Of a stretch of DNA of 64,000 bases, positions 47,172-58,027 are shown one piece after another. Source of the stretch: Lantana camara (lineage: Eukaryota > Streptophyta > Magnoliopsida > Lamiales > Verbenaceae); the NCBI GenBank assembly GCA_037501455.1, contig CM074858.1, positions 86,836,501 through 86,900,500 of the forward strand, read 5' to 3'. Within the stretch, counting starts at the first letter, position 1. The number at the start of each line of letters is the position of its first letter. Under the pieces are notes generated by a model that saw nothing but the letters and a program-made list of their open reading frames with translations, ran no database searches and was not told where the DNA came from. The position numbers and the translations under genes were made by a program.

Positions 47172-47380
47172 CTTTGCACAAATCGATGTGATCTCTCTTT
47201 TGTTGTAGTTAATTGAGTCAAATCCTCTTGGCTCCCATGAGCCTTCATTCACAGTCCACTAAAAAAGTTCTCCGTTAGATCAAATTCGCATTTGAAATTA
47301 GCCTCTTCTATCCAGTAACACCACCATGCACACTCAAAGCCTATAGTAATTCCGATTGGGCTGGTTGGTTAGATTCTAGA

Positions 47381-47385
47381 TGCTT
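47381..47385. repeat. Target-site duplication TGCTT, left of copia G
   Basis: TGCTT at 47381-47385 and 54211-54215 flanks copia G. The host RNase H reading continues across after removal of the element. Confidence 0.94.
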
Positions 47386-48128
47386 TGTTGAGAAAACGGT
47401 AGGAATGGGATCAGAATGACATGGGTAGTCCCTGTCCTTAAAGTGTTAATCGCCCCTAACTCTCTGAGTTTTGCTAAAAGGTTGCATACGATTTACTTTT
47501 AGGATATATGTCAAGCTGGGGAGAATTTCAGACAATTAGCAATTTGCAGAAATTCAGGTGAGTATATACTGTATTTTCAGGTGATAGGGTTGTCTATATA
47601 TAGGTGTCAGAAGTTTGGCAGGTTTAAATGTAGGAATTTGAATAGGTCAAATTCAGGTGTTAATGGCCTGAATTACACCCCTATTACTGCCCACTACCTG
47701 ACTGTTACATCCCTCAACAGATCTGACTTTTGAATCAGATTCGGATGTACCTGGACATCCGTCAGCGGATTACCTGGACATTGGTTCGTAATTTGAATTT
47801 TGGACTGGATCAGGCCGACTCTGGCTCAAAAAGTAAGGCTCTGAGCTCGGAGGTGAGGCTCCAAGCTCCTAGCGACGATGTGCACGTGCGAAGTGCAAAG
47901 TGAGTCATCAAACGCCACATTCACCGCACCGCCTGTGCCCGCGCACGCGCACACTCACGGGCACGGGCTAGGGCCGGGGCCGGTACCGGTGCTGGGCATG
48001 GACGAATGGGGCAAGTTCCAATGCAACCAATGCACATTTTCCAAACAACCTTTCATATGCCTTTATATATTAGTTAATTAATTCTCCAACAATTAATTAT
48101 ATTAAATATATATAAGGCATATCTAACA
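47386..48128 (-). repeat. Left LTR of copia G (743 bp)
   Basis: Plus-strand ends are TGTTGAGAAAAC and ATCTAACA. It is longer than the right LTR by about 110 bases. The difference lies mostly near 47760-47880, where the right copy is short and its sequence is GC-rich. The ORF 47878-48081 lies within the LTR and has no known domain. Confidence 0.9.
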
Positions 48129-48140
48129 ATCCCCCACTTG
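48129..48140 (-). other. Polypurine tract of copia G
   Basis: The minus strand reads CAAGTGGGGGAT directly before the LTR start, close to the CAAGTGGGAGAA of copia B. Confidence 0.85.
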
Positions 48141-48658
48141 TTTGGAAAATTGCTCTTTTGCCAAACAAGTCACTGAAGAACTTTGCCAAAGATCACATGC
48201 CTAAAGGAGGGTGTGACGAACATTGAACCTTCCCTTAGTGTAAATAGCTCAAAACTATGTCGAAGTTGATGGTGTCCGTAGATTGAACCTCAACTCCTTT
48301 GTGACACAGTTAGAGGTATCACACACACGTGTTCTTTCTCATACAGCAAGCACTCCGCTGCTTAGCGCTTATTAAGCCGTACGCCATATCCCGTTTCGTG
48401 AACCTCTAAGAGAGTAAACCACAAATCTCTATAAGAAGCGGCTCCACTTCTAATTCACATAGGCAAAATGTTTCTCGAGCACTTGTTGCAAAAAGTGCAG
48501 CATTTTGTTAAGAGCTTAGCTCAACCTTGTCATGTTGCAACTCACTGAGCTATCTTTTACTACATATGAGACCAATTGATAGCTCTAACCAAACAGTGAC
48601 TTCTTTTTCCCTTTGAACCTATAATCAGGGGTAACCTAGATTATAGGTAGGGTTACCA
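48141..48658 (-). other. 3' untranslated segment of copia G
   Basis: This is non-coding sequence between the RNase H stop (48659) and the polypurine tract. No ORF or repeat is recognised. Confidence 0.6.
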
Positions 48659-50220
48659 TCACTTTGGTCCGGGTGGTTTAAGTCCCATATCTCTTGTAGT
48701 TGAAGCTACTAAGTCTCTCGTTAGAGGCTTAGTAAATGGATCAGCTAAATTCTTATTTGACCTCACATAGACAATTGTTATGATACCATCTTGTATCAAT
48801 TGTCTCACAAATGCATGTCTAAGACCAATATGTCTAGACTTACCATTATAGGTACCATTATACGCTTTTGTAAGCGTTGCTTCGCTGTCACAATATAGCG
48901 AGATTGGAGGCATTGGACTTGGCCAAAGATCTATGTCTAACAACATATTTCTTATCCAATCAGGCTCTTATCCAGCTTGTGCTAAAGCTATAAACTCAGA
49001 TTCCATGGTAGAGTGAGAGATTATTGTCTGTTTCTTGCTTGCCCAAGAAACAGCCCCACCGGCAAGAGTGAAAATCTACCCACTTGTAGATTTGTTATCT
49101 CCCACGCTAGTTATCCAACTCGCGTCTGAGTACCCTTCCAACACACTAGAGAATTTGTTATAGAACAAACCAAAGCTAATAGTTCTCTTAAGGTACCCGA
49201 GTACCCTACTAATAGCTTTCTAATGATCAGCATTGGGACTGCTCGTGTATCTGCTAAGTTTTGAAACTGCAAAGGAAATATCTGGTCTAGTACAATGCAT
49301 TGCGTACATAAGGTTGTCAATAGTACTTGCATACTCAAGTTGTGCAATAGCTCTACCGGTATTTCCTTTAAGTTTCAGTCCGTTGTCAAACGGAGTATTC
49401 ACCTCCTTGATCTCGAGATCTTTAAACATAGTCAGAACTTTCTTGATATAGTGAGATTGGTTTAGTGAAAAACCCCCACTATGTTTTTTAACTTTAATGC
49501 CTAAAATAGTATCTACTTCATCTTAAAGACCGAGGATAGATACTTTTTAATCTCGTTTACTCTAATCATATTCGTCCCGATGATCAACATATCATCGACA
49601 TATAGACAGAATATCACCATATAGTCAGCGGTACTTTTGGAGTAGATGCATCTGTCAGCACTGTTATACTTGAATCCAAATTACAAGATAGCAGTGTTGA
49701 ACTTCTCGTGCCACTGTTTTGGTGCTTGTTTTAGACCATACAGGGATTTGACTAACTTACACACTTTATTTTCTATTCCCGGTGCTAAAAAACCCTCAAG
49801 TTGTTCCATATAGATTTATTCTTTCAAATTTCCATTTAAAAAGGTTGTCTTTACGTCCATTTGATGAACAAACAGATCGTAAAATGAGGCTAAAGCAAGA
49901 AGAATTCTGATGGAAGCAACTCGAGCCACCGGTGCATAAGTGTCAAAGTAGTCAATCCCTTCTACTTGTTTGAACCCTTTGGCAACTAATCTAGCTTTAA
50001 AAGCTGAGATAGTGCCATCGGTATTCCGTTTTCTTCTAAATACCCACTTGCACCAAATGGGTTTAGAACCACGAGGTAAGTCTACTAATACCCAAGTATT
50101 GTTACCCAAGATCAAATCCATTTCATCGTTTACAACTTCCTTCCAAAAAGAAGCATCTCGAGAAGCCATTGCTTCTGCAAATGTTTTAGGATCCATCTCA
50201 AGTGTAAATACAAACGGTAT
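48659..50220 (-). pseudogene. Copia G reverse transcriptase and RNase H
   Basis: RT starts in the frame 49816-50196 with KEVVNDEMDLIL, KPIWCKWVFRRKRNTDG, FKARLVAKGFKQ, YAPVARVASIRILLALA and MDVKTTFLNGNL, then a stop. YVDD with MLIIG is legible at about 49575-49610. The RT C-terminal part (NLMYAMHCTRPDISFAVSKL) is at 49220-49429. RNase H ends with LYCDSEATLTKAYN, KSRHIGLRHAFV and ADPFTKPL in 48659-48946, closing at GLKPPGPK. Stops and shifts separate these parts. Confidence 0.88.
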
Positions 50221-51224
50221 TTAACTTACCACTTTATTATCCTGGTCCCCTTCCACCAAGAACAATAAAGCCTCAGAAGAGATAAAGTCTTTATCAAAAC
50301 TTTTCTCTTTTCTTGCTCTAGTACTCCTTCTAGGCTCAGTTGGTTGTGTAGGAATATTATTTTCCACAACCGGCCTTATAGGACCTCTAGGCTCAGCTTG
50401 GGGTGGCTCAGTTTCATTTTCAACAGCTTTTGAAAATGTGTTTTCGAAGAACTCGACATCCCTAGACTCAGTTATCACATTAGACTCCAAGTCAAGAAGT
50501 CTATAAACCTTGCTATTAAGAGCATATCCGATGAACACACTTTTAATAGCTCTGGCTCCTAACTTAGTCCGTTTGGGATCAGGAACTCAAAAATAAGCCA
50601 CACACCCCCACACTTTGAAATAGCTTATGTTGGGTTTTCTGCCTTTCCATATTTCATAGGGACTAGTCTTCACAACAGAACTAGGTATCCTATTCAGAAT
50701 ATGGCACGCAGACAGAAGGGGTTTCACCCACAAGTTTATGAGGTAAGTTTGCATGATTTAACATGCAATTTATCATGTCCAGAAAGGTGTGATATTTCCT
50801 TTCTGCTACACCATTCTGCTGGGGTGTATATCCGACAGTTTTTTGATGTATGATACCACTTTCTTCACAAAGTGTATCAAAAGCATTCAAACAATATTCC
50901 ATGCCTTGATCAGAACGTAGAACCTTAATCTTCTTCTCAAGTTGGGTTTCTACTTCTGATTTATATTTTACAAATGAACTAAGAGCTTCATCTTTAGTTC
51001 GTAACAAATATATATAGCAAAATCGACTAGCGTCATCAATAAAAGTAATAAAATACCTTTTTTCTCCTCTAGTTAAAATCCCATTTAACTCACAAATATT
51101 TGTATGAATTAAGTCTAATATTTGTGATTCTCTTTTAACACTTGGAAAAGGTTTTCTTACAATTTTTTATTTTGCACAAATTTCACACTTGTCAAGTTCA
51201 TTTTTACCAATATCAATTAACCCC
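50221..51224 (-). pseudogene. Copia G integrase and linker
   Basis: From right to left: the integrase zinc part CEICAK (about 51170-51190), a core with RYFITFIDDASRFCYIYLLR in an interrupted frame, the frame 50690-51007 with VLRSDQGMEYC and YTPQQNGVAERKYHTFLDM, then IKSVFIGYALNSKVYRLLD and a proline/arginine-rich linker (50221-50538). The acidic residues of the catalytic triad are visible in these blocks. At least two breaks interrupt the frame. Confidence 0.86.
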
Positions 51225-52008
51225 ATTGCATGTAGGGGTGGGTGTTTCGGGGTCGGGTTTGGGGTACCCGACCCGACCCAATCGGGTAATACTCGAACGG
51301 GTAGCAAATTACGGGTGAAACGGGTTTTGGGTCGGTACCCGATACCCGACATAAAAATCGGGTCGGGTTTCGGGTAGAAAAATTCTACCCGATCGGGTAC
51401 CCGAAACCCGATTTTAATATTATATATATATATAATATATTATATATATTAATAATATACATACATAATATATTTAGTGCTGCTAGCCTGCTACTGCTAT
51501 ATTTGTGTTGCTACTACTTAGTATTTTTTTTTGGTACAGGCTATCTGTTACTGCTATATTTTTATAAAGTGATACTGCTACTGCACTGCTATAAAGTAGC
51601 CTACTACTGCTACTGCTACTGCACTGATATAATATAATTAGTGCTGCTACTGCTATATTTTTTTAATATAATGTACCATACAGCTACTGCTATTTAGAGC
51701 TGCTACTTTTGGTACAGCTACTGCTAGTTAGTTTTTTTTTGTGTTTTCAAATTTTGATGGGAAAAAGTTAAAAAAAAAAAACGTCTGCTGTTGTACATAA
51801 ATTTTGATGGAAAAAAGTAAAAAAGAATAATAATAATTATAAAAAAAAGGATACCCGAACCCGACTTGAACCCGACCCGAAATTATCGGGTACCCGATAA
51901 TTTCGGGTCGGGTTCGGGTACCATAAATAGCTACCCGAAATTTCAGGTACTCGACCCGATTAAACCGAAACCCGAAAACCCGACCCGACGTCCACCCTTA
52001 ATTGCATG
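51225..52008. mobile_element. hAT-type MITE with 8-bp target duplication ATTGCATG
   Basis: The element itself is 51233-52000; ATTGCATG lies at 51225-51232 and 52001-52008. Ends are TAGGGGTGGGTG and, read from the other side, TAAGGGTGGACG. Both ends are filled with repeats of (T)ACCCGACCCGA and complements. The middle is AT-rich with runs of CTACTGC. There is no transposase. Removing one duplication and the element rejoins the copia G frame (KNMHA to MGLID). Confidence 0.9.
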
Positions 52009-53552
52009 CATATTTTTCAAGTTCTTTGCACTAACATGTCCTAATCGACTATACCATAAAGAAATTGAAGAAATCATGTAAGTAGAAACGGAATTCATAT
52101 TATTGATTGACTTCTTATACATCCCATTACAAGCATAGCCTTTGCTAACAAATTCACCATTTTTCATGATGATAACTTTTCTAAACTCAATAGAAACCTT
52201 AAAACCTTTCTTATCTAACAAATCAACACAAATTAAACTTTTCTTAACATCTGGTATAAACAAGACATTAATCAAAGTTAACTTCTTTCCGGAGGTAAAG
52301 TTGAGTTCAAGGGATCCTTTGCCTCCAACATTAGCTTTGGAGTTATTGCCCATCTGAACCTCTTGCCTAACAGTTTCTTCAAAAGTCTTAAAAAGTCTTC
52401 GATCGTTGCAAATGTGAACGGTAGCTCCAGAATCTAACCACCAGCCAGAAAGTGCACTTGTCATATTTATTTCAGAAATCATAGCCACATCGAGACTATG
52501 ATCAGTCACCATGGCAACTAGGTTCTCTTCAACCATATTTGCAACTCCAGATCCACTCTTCCATTGTAGGCATTCTCTCGCATAATGTCTTGTTTCTCCA
52601 CAAACATGACACTTGTCTTCTCTTTTGTTAGTAGCAGTATTGGGTTTAGGTTTCTGTCCGGTTTTCTTAAATTGTCCAGAATTCTTTTTAACCCCAAAAG
52701 ACTTCTTTTTAGAAGAATTTCCATATTCAACATAATTCACACTTGATTGTCCTTGAACCAAATTCTTTTCATCGCGTTTTCGAGCCTCCTCTTTAATAAG
52801 CAGATGTTTTTGAATTTGTTCCAAGGACAAAACCTCAGATTTATGCGTCAACTTCTTTGCATAATCTTTCCAGGCTGGAGGAAGCTTTGAGATTATAGCT
52901 CCAACCTGGAATGTTTCTGGAAGGACAATTTTAACCATCCGGTGTTTGTTAACAATTACCTGGAGCTTATGCACTTGCTCCAGGATTGGTTTATTGCCAA
53001 CCATTTTGAAATCCAAATATTTAGAAACCAAATATTTGTTTGTACCTTCTTCCTCAGCTTTGTATTTGTATTCCAAGGCCTCCCAGAGCTCTCTAGGTGA
53101 CTGCACGTTTGTATATAGGTCGTACAGCCTATCGGACAAGGTATTCAGGATGTGTCCACGAGCCAACTGTTCATCTTCAGCTCTCTTCCTCCTTTGTTGC
53201 TGAAGGATTTCCACAATCTCTTGGTGGATCTGCAAAGCATTCCTGGAGGGACCTGTTGCTGCAGTGTTGGCAAGAGGTATAGCACCTGTTGTAGGAGGAT
53301 TTGCAGGAGGTGCGCCACATACTGTAGTGGGTTAGCGGGGGGATAACACCTGCTGCAGTGGCTGGTTGATCCAAATCTACGGGCTGTTGGGGAGCAGGAG
53401 GATCTTCTGGAATTGGTGGCAAGTTGGGATCCAGAACGTATGTCAGCTTGAGGACAGTGAGCAGGAACTTCATTGTCCTGCCAGCGGCTGAAGTAGTTTC
53501 CATAGAAGCGATCCAGTTTCTGCTGGTTCATGATGCGGAAGGATTCCGATTC
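52009..53552 (-). pseudogene. Copia G gag, protease and pre-integrase
   Basis: The start is placed at MESESFRIMNQQKLDRFYGN (53552). A shift follows, then MKFLLTVLKLTYVLDPNLPP and a proline-rich stretch (53360-53460). The long frame 53235-52009 (up to the hAT-type element) carries the gag UBN2-like region (DRLYDLYTNVQSPRELWEAL, LSLEQIQKHLLIKEEARKRD). A zinc knuckle CHVCGETRHYAREC follows at about 52560-52605, then protease WWLDSGATVHICND (about 52400-52445) and the LWYSRLGHVSAKNL part of pre-integrase. About 400 codons are uninterrupted here, which makes this the best preserved part of G. Confidence 0.9.
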
Positions 53553-53581
53553 CATCTTCAAACAAATTAACACTTTAAGAT

Positions 53582-54210
53582 TGTTGAGAAAATGACACGG
53601 GTAGTCCCTGTCCCTAACTCTCTGAGTTTTGTTAAAAGGTTGCAGACGATTTACTTTTAGGATATATGTCAAGCTGGGGAGAATTTCAGACAATTAGCGA
53701 TTTGCAGAAATTCATTCAGGTGAGTATATGGTGTATTTTCAGGTGATAGGGTTGTCTATATATATAGGTGTCAGAAGTTTGGCAGGTTTAAATGTAGGAA
53801 TTTGAATAGGTCAAATTCAGGTATTAATGGCCTGAATTACACCCCTATTACTGCCCACTACCTGACTGTTACATCCCTCAACGAATCTGACTTTTAAATC
53901 AGAATCGGATGTACCTGGACATCCCTCAGCGGCCCGAGCTCCTAGTACCGGCCCGAGCCCGAGCGCATGCGCGGGTGTTGCACTGCAACGCGTGTGAGCC
54001 CATTAGTCTTCTCTTGAGTTCCACAATTTAATAACATACACAACTTTCTAGTATATAAAGCTGTCTGCCTTATGCTATTCTTTCAATGTGGGACAAGTTC
54101 CAATGCAACCAATGCACATTTTCCAAACAACTTTTCATATGGCTTTATATATTAGTTAATTAATTCTCCAATAATTAATTATATTAAATATATATAAGGC
54201 ATATCTAACA
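53582..54210 (-). repeat. Right LTR of copia G (629 bp)
   Basis: Plus-strand ends are TGTTGAGAAAATG and ATCTAACA, followed by TGCTT. The bases just inside (sense AATCTTAAAGTG) do not match the usual tRNA-Met primer binding site. Confidence 0.92.
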
Positions 54211-54650
54211 TGCTTAGTCACCGATTTCTATAAATACCTTGGCTACTCCTTGATCAGGTGGAAATAAAAAAAAAAAAACAAACAAACTACAATATCACGA
54301 TCATCATTTGTGCCAGAATATCGAGCATTGGCTTCCTACACTTGTGAACTTCAATAGCTCACTTACCTTCTGCGTGATTTGCATATTGATCATCCTTCAC
54401 CCGCTCAAATATACTCTGATAGTAAATCGACTTCTTACATTGTCGTGAACCCTATTTTCCATGGATAGACTAAGGACATAGAATTGATTGTCATGTTGTA
54501 CGTAAGAAGGTTCTCTCCGACTTAATTCATTTGCTTCCGCTTAACACAACCAATCAAACCGCTTGCAACAACTCCGTTCAACATACATCGTGCCAATCTG
54601 GGAATGAAAAATATTCATTCTCCAGCTTACAGGGATATCACCGCTATAAT
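54211..54650 (+). pseudogene. Host copia piece iv: RNase H end
   Basis: The plus strand shows fragments of copia RNase H: YKYLGYSLI, a lysine-rich break at a run of A (54270), then residues matching the EYRALAS block (about 54318-54335), a HIEIDCHVV block (about 54475-54500), LIHLLPLNTTNQT (about 54520-54560) and the end with FILQLTGIS (about 54613-54640). The frame is broken several times. No LTR of this host element is recognised after it; its 3' end may be in 54650-54900. Confidence 0.75.
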
Positions 54651-54917
54651 TAGATTGATTTTGTATATATTTAAACATTTTGTTGTTTATAGACAATAAA
54701 TAATTAGTCATAAATTAGCGATTTTTCTTTTTTATGTAACAAGAATCAATCAAATTTTGCATTCCCGATTCACCTTTTTCATTAGAATAGTACACAGCAG
54801 AACTTATTGGGCTAAATTAGCCAAACAAATTGCCAATGAAAGCATTAAAATTGTTTATTGTTGTCTTCTTATCTAATATGCACACAGACGTTGCACCCTC
54901 CCGAGAAAATTATTGAG
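54651..54917. other. AT-rich segment after the host copia end
   Basis: No ORF or named repeat is visible. It may include the 3' untranslated part or an eroded LTR of the host copia. Confidence 0.4.
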
Positions 54918-55870
54918 TTAAAAATATTAGGGATAAATAATTTCAACATTCTATACTATCGCCATTTTTTAAGTTCTCATCCTAAAATATAAAAAGTCAA
55001 TGTTTGCATCTTCAACAATTGTTTTTTAACAAATTGTAACCTGATTCCAATGGATATGTGATGCGTACACGAAATTTCTTCCACGCGTCACACGATGAGT
55101 GGGATCAGGTTGCAATTTGTTAAAAAACAATAGTTGAAGATGCAAACATTAACTTTTTATAGTTTAAGATGGGTACTCCAAAAATTACGATAGTACTGTT
55201 GACACCGAAAATTCGAGGATTATAATTAATTTATGGCCCAAATAAAATTGACTATTTATTAATTATTCCTAATTATAAGTCCATACAAAATTTGGTCTTA
55301 CATATTTAATTCAAAATAAGAATTATGGATTTCAATTCTTATGTTTTGGATTAATTAAATGGATTAAGAAAAATGATCCATTAAAATAAAATAAAGCCCA
55401 CTTCTTTATTGTGTGGACTTTAAATTCAGGTCCAAGCCCATGAAGCCCAAAAGAAGAACCGAAAGCCTATAAATAGAGGCTCCAAGGCTACAAGCTGACA
55501 TAACATCACGTCACAAATTACATTACAAATCACAAGTCACAAGTTCTCAAGAACTAAAGGCATTCAAGCTCTCAAATCTTTGAGTCATTGCCACTTGCTA
55601 TATCGAAGCGTTGTCCGTGCAACGAGCCAACACTTCCAACCAAATTCAACCAAGTTCTCCAGTTTGATTCGAGATCAAGCATCAAGCCCTCGAGTCTGCT
55701 ATTCAAGAAGAATCAGAGGATTTTACAGAGATTGTTACACTTTTTTACATTAAATCAATAAATTTCATGTTTCGCTATTTTCTTGTATTTTGCATTTATT
55801 TATTGCAAATTCCAACCAAAATTTGTGTAAACAAGTACAAATTATTTAAAATATTTATCCCAATATTAAA
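54918..55870. mobile_element. MITE-like long inverted repeat, interrupted by a solo LTR
   Basis: The left arm from about 54950 (ACTATCG) to 55053 and the right arm 55095-55196 are inverted copies, including GTTTGCATCTTCAAC against its complement. A weaker match (ATATTAGGGATAAA, and TTTATCCCAATAT at 55855-55868) extends outward past the solo LTR. Without the LTR the element would be about 310 bases. There is no coding. The superfamily is not determined. Confidence 0.6.
55197..55833 (+). mobile_element. Solo LTR (637 bp) with TSD AGTAC
   Basis: Ends are TGTTGACACCG and GTGTAAACA, flanked by AGTAC at 55192-55196 and 55834-55838. A TATA box in GCCTATAAATAGAGGC lies near 55466-55481, so the plus strand is the likely sense. 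It resembles plant gypsy LTRs in its start and layout; the exact lineage is unknown. No internal sequence remains. Confidence 0.88.
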
Positions 55871-56224
55871 TGAAAGAAAACTATAGCCTAACTGCTGCTA
55901 ACATGTAGCATCAAATAAAAACGACCCAAAACTATATATAGCAGCAACCCAGTCATGAAGAAACTTCACGTAATGTGAAAATAAAGTCACGATATATCAA
56001 AAAAAAAAGACTTCTCCCACAACTGCAACCACCATCTCAACCGCATCATCTCTTTTAAAATTTTATTAAAGGGGGTTTGCAACCGACATCCTAGCTCATG
56101 TTTTTTTCAAATAGTACCAATAATATTTATATGTTTTCTAATCGGTAAAAAAAACTGTGTTTTCTGATAACATATACGTAAAATGTAAATTCATGATATT
56201 CGAGGATGTATCTACTTAAGAAAT
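55871..56224. other. AT-rich segment, nothing recognised
   Basis: No ORF above 60 codons, no inverted repeat and no similarity to the neighbouring elements that I can see. Confidence 0.4.
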
Positions 56225-56482
56225 TAAGGATTATACAACGGGGCAGTTTGGAATAACTCCCCATCAGTTTGGAATATTTTTACTTTACTCCACCATAAAA
56301 TTATACAACATAATAAGATATAAATACTACATTAGAACGTTTTAGTACTACATTTTTTGAAAAATATACAACATATTTTGAGAGATATTTTAAGCACGAC
56401 ATTTTGTGAAAATTATACGTCATTTTTCCAAAATGGGGAGTTAATTAAAATATGATGCATTTATCCCACATTGCCCGTTATA
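56225..56482. mobile_element. MITE-like element (about 258 bp)
   Basis: The left end TATACAACGGGGCAG and the right end read in reverse, GTATAACGGGCAATG, are imperfect inverted repeats. The match continues through TTTGGAATAA against TGTGGGATAA, and further in as CTCCCCAT against ATGGGGAG. There is no coding. The target duplication is unclear, perhaps TA. Confidence 0.55.
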
Positions 56483-56617
56483 CATATACATATATTTATA
56501 TATTTTGTAAAATGTCATTTTTATCATTATTCATTGCCGTGATTTAATGTCATCTCTCTCATTTGGGTTTTTCCGTAAATTGAAACCCTAAATAAATTGG
56601 TCAATTATAAATAGTCC

Positions 56618-56980
56618 TAATTTAGATGGGAAAATTACGAGTGATACCTCATGTTTAGATATAATTACAGTTATATCCTACTCAAAAAAAATTAATTACA
56701 AATAACCCCACGAATAATGCTTTTTTTTTTTTAACTCACACACACCCTAGTGGGATTTGAACCCAGGACCTTGTCCTGGAGAATGAACTCATTAACCACT
56801 TAAACCAACCCCTATTGGCTAATGCATTAATTACATATAATTCCCACATAAAAAACGTTAATTATATATAAAAAGTTGAACATATTTGAAAGGTAGTGTA
56901 AGTAAAATTTTCTAAGAGGGGTGTAAGTATAATTACATTAAAAAAATAGGATATTACTTGTAATTATCTCATCTAATTTA
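56618..56980. mobile_element. MITE-like inverted repeat carrying a SINE-like insertion
   Basis: The left end AATTTAGATGGGAAAATTAC and the right end read in reverse, AATTAGATGAGATAATTAC, match over about 60 bases with changes. The short tRNA-derived copy at 56721-56819 lies inside. There is no coding. Confidence 0.55.
56721..56819 (-). mobile_element. SINE-like tRNA-derived copy (about 99 bp)
   Basis: On the minus strand it has an A-box-like TGGTTTAAGTGG (56797-56808) and a B-box GGTTCAAATCC (56753-56763), the internal promoter of RNA polymerase III genes. It ends in a run of A (plus-strand T at 56721-56732). TAATGC at 56715-56720 and 56820-56825 flanks it. It is very short, so it may be a lone tRNA-related head. 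It does not fold as a full tRNA gene. Confidence 0.6.
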
Positions 56981-58027
56981 AAAACCAAATGTAATTAAGT
57001 CCTACATACTTTCATATTTTCATAATTCTTATCAATATAATCAATTAATTATTGAGTTTTGGGGAAAGGAAATTATAATATAATGGGAAGATGAATTTGT
57101 CAAAACTCAAAAATAGAAACGCTTTTACTTTTTCTTTTTTTATATTTAATTTATTTGAGTTCAAATTTAATCGGAATGAAAAGTAAGGGTAATAGGAGAA
57201 CTTTCCAAAATGTCACCCATCCTAATGGAAAATTCTAGCCTAGACCCGGCTTGGCCGAATCCAACCAATTAAAAAGACAAGTGCATTACATTTGCTATTT
57301 GATTGATCACTCTCCCTAAATTTTCCACCAACGTACCACATGGCAAGTGTAAAACACTCGTCCCCTCGTTACACCAGTTTGTCCGAGCCAGACTTGTATT
57401 ATATTATATTGAAGAGCTAGATTGGGCAAATGAAAAAAAAAATTTCAAATTCATCTTTGTAATTTGATTATAAATTCAAAATAGTTTTTATCTTTTTAAT
57501 TTAATTCAAATTCATCCTTTGAATCATATTTTAGTAATAATTTCGAGAAAAAAAAATACGATTTATCTAAGTGTAAAGATAAATCAAAATCATTTTTAAT
57601 ATTTTCAAATAAAAAAAAAGATATCCCCTCAATTTTTTCAAGTATTTTTCAAACTATAAAAAGATTAAAAAATTATATTTTTTAGTTTAATTAATATTGA
57701 GTTTAATTAAACTCCAAATTTGTAAAAATATTAATATTTAAGTTCAAATTATTTACCACTATCATGACATATATTCACCAAGATAAAACAAATTACTAAA
57801 GTTTCACATATTCAGTTTATGCAGGAATAATAATATTAATGAAGACATTCAAATTTAATAGTAAAAATAAATTAAAGTGTTAAAAAGCATATCAAGTGAA
57901 TAACTCGTAAAAACGAGAAAAAAAAAGAAGAAAGAATAAACTTCTTTTTCCAATACTTCATTTTTCGAATTTCTACTATATATGTAACTTAAAATATTTT
58001 AGAGTATAAGAGTTAATAATAATATAC
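56981..58027. other. AT-rich segment between the MITEs and the Tat-like element
   Basis: Long A/T runs, no ORF above 60 codons, no clear repeat or LTR. This is the only kilobase in the window without a recognisable mobile element. Confidence 0.45.

Larger units (their letters stand above)
46409..47385 (+). pseudogene. Host copia piece iii: RT core to start of RNase H
   Basis: The plus strand resumes the reverse transcriptase: LLIALVSINNWYLQQLDDNN, FLHGDLDEKVFM, PPGF, then NQVCRLTNSLYSLKQASQQW. The catalytic loop reads YVVD in place of YVDD at about 46710. Next come NSLSGIGDIKAYLHSMFKIK, LSDLKFFLG and QQKNALELLEDYGF. A 149-base stretch is then duplicated. The piece ends at the start of RNase H, SDWAGWLDSRC, at the TGCTT target of copia G. 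Several frame changes show long decay. Confidence 0.85.
47386..54210 (-). mobile_element. Copia element G, minus strand
   Basis: LTRs are at 47386-48128 and 53582-54210, the sense start being TGTTAGATATGCC. The polyprotein order is gag, zinc knuckle, protease, integrase, RT and RNase H from right to left. A hAT-type element interrupts the pre-integrase region. Domain make-up suggests a Tork/TAR-like copia, by inference. The element disrupts RNase H of the host copia. Confidence 0.93.

Noticed and set aside
55197..55833. Promoter and first exon of a plant gene, suggested by the TATA box and leader-like sequence
   Set aside because: TG...CA ends and a perfect 5-bp duplication show it is an LTR; no ORF follows.
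56753..56808. A true tRNA gene
   Set aside because: A- and B-box motifs are present, but no cloverleaf with acceptor and anticodon stems is visible, and it has a poly(A) end and flanking duplication.
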